Part shown: positions 1-4,371 of the stretch, in pieces
How the letters are laid out: every line of letters begins with the position of its first letter
Position numbering within the stretch: position 1 is the first letter of the stretch
Source of the DNA: Rhodocyclaceae bacterium
GTDB taxonomy: Bacteria > Pseudomonadota > Gammaproteobacteria > Burkholderiales > Rhodocyclaceae
Assembly: GCA_025361105.1 (NCBI GenBank)
Contig: JANYAW010000316.1
Location: 1 to 7,400, forward strand
DNA length: 7,400 bases
Direction of reading: 5' to 3'
Program-made: the position numbers and the translations under genes
Notes under the pieces: generated by a model
What the model was told of the DNA's origin: nothing
The model's database searches: none
What the model saw: only the letters and a program-made list of their open reading frames with translations

Positions 1-246
1 ACCGTCTTTTCGCCATATAAAACACACTCTCCATTGATCGTTGATGCGGATGCTGTGCTGGCCTCTACGATCATTTTTCAATGCTTCAAGCTGATTGCCG
101 GGTGGAACTTTCAGGCTCGCCAAGATCGGCGCTGCGTGCAATTGAAGTAACTTGCGCCGTGCCACTCGCTCAATATTTTTGAATCGAGGCACCGTTCGGC
201 TGTGAAAAAGCGCCTCGGTCGCGATGCAGTTGAATGAGTGAATCAT
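1..246 (-). CDS. higB: HigB/RelE-family toxin of a type II toxin-antitoxin system, 3' end cut by window edge
   Basis: Reading the minus strand from the ATG at 246 gives 82 uninterrupted codons to the window edge, starting MIHSFNCIATEALF. The protein matches the HigB-like RelE superfamily pattern: an N-terminal I-x-S-F segment, a central helix with IERVARRKL (residues 25-33), a PPGN turn (48-51), LEALKND (53-59), and the core strands GQHSIRIND-QWRVCFIW (62-78). Arg73 and the aromatic residues near it lie where the ribosome-dependent RNase site is expected. Family members are about 92 residues, so roughly 10 C-terminal residues, usually ending D-Y-H, lie outside the window. Known relatives cleave mRNA on the ribosome and are neutralised by a HigA HTH antitoxin encoded just downstream, which here would be left of position 1. 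No good Shine-Dalgarno precedes the ATG; the promoter position suggests a leaderless or nearly leaderless message. Family assignment is strong; whether the toxin is active cannot be judged. Confidence 0.85.
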   Translation of the reverse strand, partial: MIHSFNCIATEALFHSRTVPRFKNIERVARRKLLQLHAAPILASLKVPPGNQLEALKNDRRGQHSIRINDQWRVCFIWRKDG

Positions 247-253
247 GCAGGAT

Positions 254-282
254 ATTTTGTTCCGCCATACGGAAACTGTCAA
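254..282 (-). promoter_or_regulatory. Predicted promoter of the higB toxin gene
   Basis: On the minus strand a perfect TTGACA -35 box (282-277) is followed by a 17-nt spacer and CAAAAT (259-254), which matches four of six -10 consensus positions. Only 7 nt separate the -10 box from the higB ATG at 246, so the predicted transcription start falls at or next to the start codon. The -35 box overlaps the stop codon of the upstream transferase pseudogene. Confidence 0.55.
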
Positions 283-289
283 GCGGAAC
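259..289. promoter_or_regulatory. Inverted repeat over the higB promoter, probable HigA/HigBA operator
   Basis: A perfect 7-bp inverted repeat, GTTCCGC at 259-265 and GCGGAAC at 283-289, is separated by 17 nt and encloses the -35 box and spacer of the higB promoter. A nested repeat, TTCCG at 260-264 and CGGAA at 270-274, gives a third half-site of the same sequence. Type II toxin-antitoxin operons are usually repressed by the antitoxin binding such palindromes, so this is a natural operator candidate. The binding itself is inferred. Confidence 0.5.
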
Positions 290-1404
290 GGATTTTCTCC
301 TCACCTTGAAGTGGCAGGAGCTGGGCGTAAATATGGTCTGGCGGTAGATCGGCTTGATAGCGTTGAACCATCGCCGTGTAGGTGGCTTCGAGGTTGCGGG
401 TAAACGCTTGGCAATCAAACAATTTTGTGGTGAGGCGATGGTCGGCGAGTTTTTGTTTGATTGCTTGCAGTTTGTCAGGAGTGGTCGCCAGGGTTATCGC
501 CATCGCTTCATATCTCGTTGAAGCAGCAGAAGACGAAAGCGCTGGCTGGCAAGTTCAGTGCTTCGCGGCTGAAAACTTTGTCGGCAATGCGGCGCTTGGT
601 GTCGTTGACTTGATAGCTGCGCAGATAGGCGATTTTTTCCGTGTAGTGATACTGATTGGCGGGTGGAATCAGTGTAGGGTCGGCCAATAAATAGCCGATT
701 CGTCGCTTGGGTTTGGCGACGCGTTTGGTAATGTCAGGCAGCGTTTGCCTGGTCGGATAGCGCGCGAGCGCCCAGCGCAGCGTCGCTCGTCTTGGTAACT
801 CCGGGTCGCTCAATATCGCCAGCGTGCACAATGGCTCAGAGGCATTTTCATCGCGTTCGATTTTTTCGCTTAGCCGCGCAAGCTGGGTTGACCAATCACT
901 CCAATCACAGAGTTTCATTTTGGTGTGCAGCCAGATGCCATGCAAGAAGGGATAGTCCGGCATCAGCGTGAGCGTGAGCGCGCGCTGGTAACTTTCCAGC
1001 CCTTCGTCGAGACGCTTGAGATCACACAAGACGTTGCCGCGATTGTTATGTGCTTCTGCGTATTCGGGTTGCACAGTGATGGCCTGATCGTACATTTCCA
1101 GCGCGGCAAGATTGCGCTTCAATTCACGCAAGGTGTTACCGCGATTATTGAGCGCGTCGGGGTAATCCGGTTTGATTTTGAGTACGCGGTCGAACAAACC
1201 AAGGGCCACTGAAAAATTGCCCCGCTGTGAGGCAATCGTGGCTAACAATTGCAATGCATTGAAGTGCTCAGGTTGAGATTGCAAAATCTCCCGGTACATG
1301 GCCTCGGCTTGATTCAGCTGACCTTGCTGGTGCAGCGCGGCGGCAGCGGCCAGCTTATGCGCAATGACATCAGGCGGCGGTTTGAGTGTGCTGCGTCGCT
1401 TCAT
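279..1404 (-). pseudogene. Decayed TPR plus SPINDLY/O-GlcNAc-transferase-like protein, with two internal deletions and a frameshift
   Basis: The first reading frame (1404 down to 508) starts MKRRSTL and carries about four TPR units near residues 15-150, with N-N-R-G-N and A-L-x-x-Y-D/Q-x-A-L/I signatures. It then has the linker typical of bacterial SPINDLY/OGT-like (glycosyltransferase 41) proteins (WLHTKMKLCDWSDW). At residue 238 the family motif that normally continues I-G-Y-F-S-A-D-F jumps directly to LLADPTLIPP, which belongs more than 100 residues further on. After FVFCCFN near nt 517 the sequence jumps again: the frame ends in TGA at 508-510, while another frame resumes YEAMAITLATTPDKL from 512. 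It continues through DRLTTKLFD-like and PPDHIY motifs to a TGA at 279-281. By analogy with human OGT, the His of the G-Y-x-S-A-D-F-x-N-H segment and the Lys of F-N-x-x-Y-K-I are both missing, so no transferase activity is expected. A TPR-only protein could still be made from the first frame. A misassembly is less likely because both joins fall inside smoothly continuing sequence. Confidence 0.87.
297..320. repeat. Degenerate copy of the GC-rich palindromic repeat at the end of the transferase pseudogene
   Basis: The plus strand reads CTCCT-CAC-CTTGAA-GTG-GC-AGGAG, a hairpin of about 8 bp with a 2-nt bulge. Its 13-nt piece CCTCACCTTGAAG (299-311) is identical to 3398-3410 in the repeat right of the DUF559 gene. 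On the minus strand it encodes LLPLQGEE directly after PPDHIY, where this protein family normally ends, much as the dapC copy encodes LPPLQGEG. A 13-nt identity plus position and palindromy make it likely, not certain, that this belongs to the same repeat family. Confidence 0.5.
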
Positions 1405-1456
1405 GGCGTGTCAGGCTCACAGCGATGCCCATGTGTTGAACAAGCCGAAAGTATCC

Positions 1457-1478
1457 TTGAGCGCTCAGCGAGCGTCAA
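1457..1478. other. Imperfect palindrome in the divergent intergenic region
   Basis: TTGA-G-CGCTC-AGC-GAGCG-TCAA forms a 9-bp stem with one bulged G and a 3-nt loop. It lies in the 173-nt gap between the minus-strand transferase pseudogene and the plus-strand dapC, upstream of the predicted dapC promoter. It could be a regulator-binding site or a chance palindrome. No T-run follows, so it is not a standard terminator. Confidence 0.25.
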
Positions 1479-1538
1479 ACGCAGGTCTATGGAAACCCTG
1501 TCGATGCAATTGAAACCTGCGCACACAAGCACCTTGCT

Positions 1539-1544
1539 TATAAT
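1539..1544 (+). promoter_or_regulatory. Predicted -10 box for the dapC-led operon
   Basis: A perfect TATAAT lies 33 nt upstream of the chosen dapC start and follows CCTTGCT, close to an extended -10 context. No convincing -35 box sits at 16-18 nt; the nearest TTGAAA (1510-1515) is 23 nt away. Transcription would start near 1551, leaving a leader of about 27 nt without a clear Shine-Dalgarno. Confidence 0.45.
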
Positions 1545-1577
1545 CTTTCGCATGCCCTCCACAGACTTGTGCTCCTA

Positions 1578-3002
1578 GTGAATCCCCTACTCGACTTATT
1601 GCAACCCTACCCATTTGAACGGTTGCGCACGCTTTTTGACAGTAGTGACGGCGTGTTACCAGCACCAAGTGACGTAACTGCTGACGTACCTGCGGGCAAA
1701 TCACGTCCACGTGAAATCAAACTATCCATCGGCGAGCCGCAGCATGAAACACCGGCGCTGATTAAGGCGGCGGTTTCGGCAAATCTTGATGGCTTGGCAA
1801 GCTATCCGAGTACGCTGGGTATCGTTGCATTGCGGGAATCCATCGCCGCATGGGTCGCGCGACGCTATGCAGTTCCACTCCCCGATATCGCTACGCAAAT
1901 TTTGCCGGTGAATGGTTCGCGTGAAGCGCTGTTTTCGTTCGCACAGGCGGTGATTGATACGCGTAGCGCGAGACCGACCGTGGTGTGTCCGAATCCGTTT
2001 TATCAAATCTACGAAGGCGCGACTTTGCTCGCTGGCGCGACACCGGCGTATATCAATACGCTGGCGCACAATGATTTTGAATTGGACTTTGCCTCAATCG
2101 CCGATTCGATTTGGGCTGACACGCAATTGATTTACATTTGCTCGCCTGGGAATCCGACCGGCAAAGTGATGAGTCTGTCGACGTGGCAAAAACTGTTTGA
2201 GTTGTCCGACCGTTTTGGATTCGTGATTGCCGCTGACGAGTGTTACTCGGAAATTTATTTTGAGGAGGGCAATCCACCGCTAGGCGCATTGAGCGTGGCA
2301 GCGCAATTGGGTCGGCATGATTATAAAAATCTGATGATTTTTTCCAGCTTGTCCAAGCGCTCGAATGTGCCCGGTATGCGTTCCGGTTTTGTTGCCGGTG
2401 ATGCGGCGCTAATCGAGAAATTTTTGCTCTATCGTACCTATCACGGCAGTGCGATGAATACGGTGGTGCAAGCCGTGTCGATTGCGGCGTGGAATGATGA
2501 AGCGCATGTGATTGAAAACCGCCGCCTGTATGCGGAAAAATTTGCCACAGTGACGCCATTGATTTCGCCGCATCTGCCATGCAAACAACCCGATGCCGGA
2601 TTTTATTTGTGGGCACAAACGCCAATCGCCGATACTGACTTTGCCCGCGATTTGTATCATCAGCAAAACCTCGTCGTGCTGCCCGGAAGCTATCTGGCAC
2701 GGGAGACGAACGGCATCAATCCCGGCGCAGGATTTGTGCGGATTGCGCTGGTGCCAAGCCTGGAAGATTGCCTTGAAGCAGCAAGACGAATCGCGGAATT
2801 TTGCCAATCCCGAGAACTCCCTCCCGCTGAAACGAATAGCTCGGATGCTTCCCTCCCTCCCGTTCAAGAGAAAGCCTCGGATGCCGCTTCTCTCCCTCTC
2901 CCTGAAGGGAATGGCTCGGGTGCTGTTTCGCTCCCTCCCCTTCAAGGGGAGGGTCGGGGTGGGGATGGGGGAAACGAGCCGCAAGCTCGTGCAAAACAAT
3001 GA
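1578..3002 (+). CDS. dapC: Succinyldiaminopimelate aminotransferase (DapC), with a repeat-encoded C-terminal extension
   Basis: This is a PLP-dependent class I/II aminotransferase that converts N-succinyl-2-amino-6-oxopimelate and glutamate to N-succinyl-LL-diaminopimelate (EC 2.6.1.17) in the cytosol. With the GTG at 1578 as Met1, the start MNPLLDLLQPYPFERL fits the family N-terminus; an in-frame GTG at 1569 would add three residues, and neither has a clear Shine-Dalgarno. Visible landmarks are the SPGNPTGK turn (Asn192), D220 and Tyr223 of ADECY for cofactor contacts, the Schiff-base Lys260 in SSLSKRS, and the substrate-carboxylate Arg388 in GFVRIAL. The conserved protein ends near residue 411 (RRIAEFCQS), the usual family length. 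Another 63 residues follow, rich in S, L, P, E and G, translated from the repeat array at 2810-2970. Dedicated succinyl-DAP specificity is supported by the neighbouring dapD and dapE. The stop overlaps the next gene's ATG by 4 nt. Confidence 0.94.
   Translation: MNPLLDLLQPYPFERLRTLFDSSDGVLPAPSDVTADVPAGKSRPREIKLSIGEPQHETPALIKAAVSANLDGLASYPSTLGIVALRESIAAWVARRYAVPLPDIATQILPVNGSREALFSFAQAVIDTRSARPTVVCPNPFYQIYEGATLLAGATPAYINTLAHNDFELDFASIADSIWADTQLIYICSPGNPTGKVMSLSTWQKLFELSDRFGFVIAADECYSEIYFEEGNPPLGALSVAAQLGRHDYKNLMIFSSLSKRSNVPGMRSGFVAGDAALIEKFLLYRTYHGSAMNTVVQAVSIAAWNDEAHVIENRRLYAEKFATVTPLISPHLPCKQPDAGFYLWAQTPIADTDFARDLYHQQNLVVLPGSYLARETNGINPGAGFVRIALVPSLEDCLEAARRIAEFCQSRELPPAETNSSDASLPPVQEKASDAASLPLPEGNGSGAVSLPPLQGEGRGGDGGNEPQARAKQ
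2810..2970. repeat. Left array of four degenerate direct copies of a GC-rich palindromic repeat, inside the 3' end of dapC
   Basis: Successive units start near 2810, 2840, 2876 and 2915, three of them with CTCGGRTG, followed by a core ideally reading CTCCCTCCCCTTCAAGGGG. Core positions and internal indels vary, but the two complete units are 36 and 39 nt long, so the DapC frame stays open and reads S-D-A-(A)-S-L-P-x-x repeatedly. The last copy contains a perfect 21-nt palindrome CCCTCCCC-TTCAA-GGGGAGGG (2933-2953), followed by a run of G-tracts to 2970. Copies become more intact toward the DUF559 gene. Confidence 0.85.
2946..2971 (+). other. G-quadruplex-capable tract at the inner edge of the left repeat
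   Basis: Five G-runs lie in 26 nt: GGGG-A-GGG-TC-GGGG-T-GGGG-AT-GGGGG. This satisfies the usual four-run, short-loop criterion on the coding strand and in the mRNA. The inverted right-hand copy puts the matching G-runs on the minus strand (plus-strand C-runs 3380-3399). Folding is predicted from sequence only. Confidence 0.6.
2974..2990. other. Small perfect hairpin just before the DUF559 start codon
   Basis: ACGAGC (2974-2979) and GCTCGT (2985-2990) form a 6-bp stem around the loop CGCAA, ending 8 nt before the ATG at 2999. It occupies the place where a Shine-Dalgarno for the endonuclease gene would lie. It has no T-run, so it is not a typical terminator. Confidence 0.4.
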
Positions 3003-3463
3003 TTGGCCAAACGAATCATTTCATTGCCGAGCACTCATTGCAAAAGCAATTGCGTGTCAAGCTGACCGATGCTGAAAACAAGCTGTGGCGGCGACTGCGA
3101 GGCCAACAAATATTGGACTGCAAGTTCCGTCGTCAACATCCATTCCTGAACTTCATACTGGATTTTGTATGCCTTGAGCGACGGTTGGTAATCGAAGTTG
3201 ATGGCGGACAACATCTGGATAACGAGGCTGATCGACGGCGCGATGAATGCATGCGAGACGCTGGTTTTCACGTTCTGAGATTTTGGAACAATCAGGTGTT
3301 AATGGAACTCGATGCCGTGGTTGAATCGATTTATTTGGCGCTCGAAGCGCGAGGTGCACGAACTACTGAAATGTGCGGTCCCCATCCCCACCCCGGCCCT
3401 CACCTTGAAGGGGAGGGGGAAGTTCGCCCCGGCCATCCCATTCGAGGGGAGGAACAAGTGTGA
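2999..3463 (+). CDS. DUF559 (Vsr-like, PD-(D/E)XK fold) endonuclease-domain protein
   Basis: A 154-residue protein. Residues 15-115 match the DUF559 pattern: L-T-x-A-E-x-x-L-W-x-x-L-R (22-34), KFRRQHP (42-48), ILDFVC (53-58), LVIEVDGGQH (63-72), D-x-R-R-R-D (near 77-82) and VLRFWNNQVL (92-101). Asp55 and the Glu66/Asp68 pair are the likely metal-binding nuclease residues, as in Vsr-type very-short-patch repair enzymes; the biological substrate of DUF559 proteins is unknown to me. The last 28 residues, beginning PHPHPGPHLEGEG, come from the inverted repeat at 3380-3457 and are not part of the fold. The ATG overlaps the dapC stop (ATGA, 2999-3002) and has no evident Shine-Dalgarno, so translation probably depends on ribosomes finishing dapC. 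Inverted repeat arms on both sides suggest the gene came in as a unit with them. Confidence 0.9.
   Translation: MIGQTNHFIAEHSLQKQLRVKLTDAENKLWRRLRGQQILDCKFRRQHPFLNFILDFVCLERRLVIEVDGGQHLDNEADRRRDECMRDAGFHVLRFWNNQVLMELDAVVESIYLALEARGARTTEMCGPHPHPGPHLEGEGEVRPGHPIRGEEQV
3380..3457. repeat. Right array: two inverted copies of the palindromic repeat at the 3' end of the DUF559 gene
   Basis: On the minus strand the inner unit (3417-3380) repeats the 38-nt inner arm of the left array with two mismatches. A second, weaker unit (to about 3457) follows at a 36-nt period, with core CTCCCCTCGAATGGG and the linker ATGGCCGGGG resembling ATGGCTCGGG of the left array. Read on the plus strand, the array encodes the endonuclease tail containing HPGPHLEGEGE and PIRGEE. 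Confidence 0.85.
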
Positions 3464-3523
3464 CGGCGTGTCACTGGCACCAACTGGCATTACCTCAGTT
3501 AATTTTTTGAATGGACTTAAATC
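3464..3523 (+). other. Short gap before dapD
   Basis: These 60 nt hold a 5-bp hairpin that starts in the DUF559 stop region (GTGAC at 3460-3464, GTCAC at 3470-3474) and a direct repeat ACTGGCA at 3473-3479 and 3483-3489. An AT-rich stretch follows (3499-3510). A weak GGA (3513-3515) is the only Shine-Dalgarno candidate for dapD. I see no convincing promoter, so dapD is probably read from the dapC promoter, through the repeats. Confidence 0.35.
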
Positions 3524-4345
3524 ATGCATGAACTAGAACAACTTATCGACACCGCTTGGGAAGATCGTGCCAGCTTGAAACCCGGCACGGCGCCGGCAAG
3601 AATTGGCGAGGCAGTGAATCACATCATCGGCGAGCTTGACAGTGGCAAGCTGCGTGTCGCAGAAAAAATCAATGGTGAATGGGTCACGCATCAGTGGATC
3701 AAGAAGGCAGTGTTGTTGTCGTTTCGGCTAGAGGACAACCTGCTGATGGATGGTGGGCCGATGCGTTATTTTGACAAAGTGCCAACCAAATTTGCGCATT
3801 ACGATACGCATAAATTTGAGCAAGGTGGCTTTCGCGTAGTGCCGCCAGCGGTGGCGCGGCGTGGATGTTTCATAGGCAAAAATGTAGTGCTGATGCCCAG
3901 CTTTGTGAACATCGGTGCGTATGTTGATGAAGGCACGATGGTCGATGCGTGGGCCACCGTGGGTTCCTGTGCGCAGATTGGCAAGCATGTGCATTTGTCG
4001 GGCGGCGTGGGCATAGGCGGGGTGCTCGAACCCTTGCAAGCCAACCCGACCATCATCGGCGATAACTGTTTTATCGGCGCGCGTTCGGAAGTGGTTGAGG
4101 GCGTGATTGTGGAAGACAATTGCGTGATTTCAATGGGCGTGTATATCGGCCAAAGCACGAAAATTTATGACCGCGCCACCGGTGAAGTCAGCTATGGCCG
4201 CATTCCCGCTGGCTCGGTGGTGGTATCAGGTAATCTGCCATCCAGCGACGGGAAATACAGTTTGTACTGCGCGGTGATCGTGAAGCGGGTGGATGCGCAA
4301 ACGCGAGCAAAGACGGGCATTAATGAATTGTTGCGTGGCGACTAA
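3524..4345 (+). CDS. dapD: 2,3,4,5-tetrahydropyridine-2,6-dicarboxylate N-succinyltransferase
   Basis: This enzyme transfers succinyl from succinyl-CoA to tetrahydrodipicolinate (EC 2.3.1.117), opening the succinylase branch of diaminopimelate synthesis in the cytosol as a homotrimer. At 273 residues it has the family's normal length. The N-terminal helical part (1-100) includes the MDGGPMRYFDKVP signature (75-87). From about residue 105 to 235 it shows the hexapeptide left-handed beta-helix pattern (for example CFIGKNVVLMPSFVNIGAYV). Asp141 in GTMVDAWATVGS and Glu189 in GARSEVVEGV fall exactly where the catalytic residues of the E. coli enzyme are numbered. The ATG at 3524 gives the expected N-terminus MHELEQLIDTAW; a second ATG at 3528 is out of frame. 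It is intact and lies after the inserted endonuclease unit. The following pilU starts 26 nt downstream. Confidence 0.98.
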   Translation: MHELEQLIDTAWEDRASLKPGTAPARIGEAVNHIIGELDSGKLRVAEKINGEWVTHQWIKKAVLLSFRLEDNLLMDGGPMRYFDKVPTKFAHYDTHKFEQGGFRVVPPAVARRGCFIGKNVVLMPSFVNIGAYVDEGTMVDAWATVGSCAQIGKHVHLSGGVGIGGVLEPLQANPTIIGDNCFIGARSEVVEGVIVEDNCVISMGVYIGQSTKIYDRATGEVSYGRIPAGSVVVSGNLPSSDGKYSLYCAVIVKRVDAQTRAKTGINELLRGD

Positions 4346-4360
4346 ATCAGCCGACGGGTC

Positions 4361-4366
4361 AGGGAG
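4361..4366 (+). promoter_or_regulatory. Ribosome binding site that decides the pilU start
   Basis: AGGGAG lies 5 nt before the ATG at 4372. A second in-frame ATG at 4381 would give MDKLFRLM, closer to the usual PilU N-terminus, but it would be 14 nt away. The first ATG is therefore preferred. This is the strongest Shine-Dalgarno in the window. Confidence 0.6.
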
Positions 4367-4371
4367 AAAAC

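Larger units (their letters stand above)
2810..3457. mobile_element. Candidate compact element: DUF559 nuclease gene bracketed by inverted palindromic repeat arrays
   Basis: The arms 2933-2970 and 3380-3417 are inverted copies with 36 of 38 positions identical, lying about 410 nt apart around a single nuclease gene. More degenerate direct copies extend outward, in total four units left and two right. The unit separates dapC from dapD, which otherwise would be adjacent pathway genes. No target-site duplication is visible at either edge and no transposase or integrase is present, so mobility is inferred from structure only. An alternative is recombination or gene conversion between pre-existing interspersed repeats that carried the gene between them. 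Confidence 0.5.

Noticed and set aside
170..418. 82-residue minus-strand frame covering the higB start region
   Set aside because: It overlaps both the toxin gene and the transferase remnant in another frame, and those two have clear family motifs while this one has none.
382..1212. Plus-strand frames opposite the transferase pseudogene
   Set aside because: They are antisense shadows of TPR coding sequence without ribosome binding sites or recognisable domains.
1510..1544. TTGAAA (1510-1515) as the -35 partner of TATAAT (1539-1544)
   Set aside because: The 23-nt spacing is too long for a sigma-70 promoter, so only the -10 box is reported.
2933..2953. The perfect palindrome as an intrinsic terminator of dapC
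   Set aside because: The stem is strong but no T-run follows; a G-rich tract and continuing coding sequence do. Attenuation remains possible but not standard termination.
2810..2970. The tandem array as a CRISPR
   Set aside because: Units are contiguous and degenerate, with no unique spacers between identical repeats, and they lie inside an open coding frame. No cas-like gene is present.
2053..2999. Long minus-strand frames opposite dapC (215, 196 and 92 residues)
   Set aside because: They lie antisense to a well-supported aminotransferase gene and match no family. Their apparent repeats (such as LEGEG motifs) are just the palindromic array read on the other strand.
2810..3457. A classical insertion sequence
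   Set aside because: There is no transposase, no visible target-site duplication, and the only gene is a nuclease-fold protein. It is reported as a candidate element instead.
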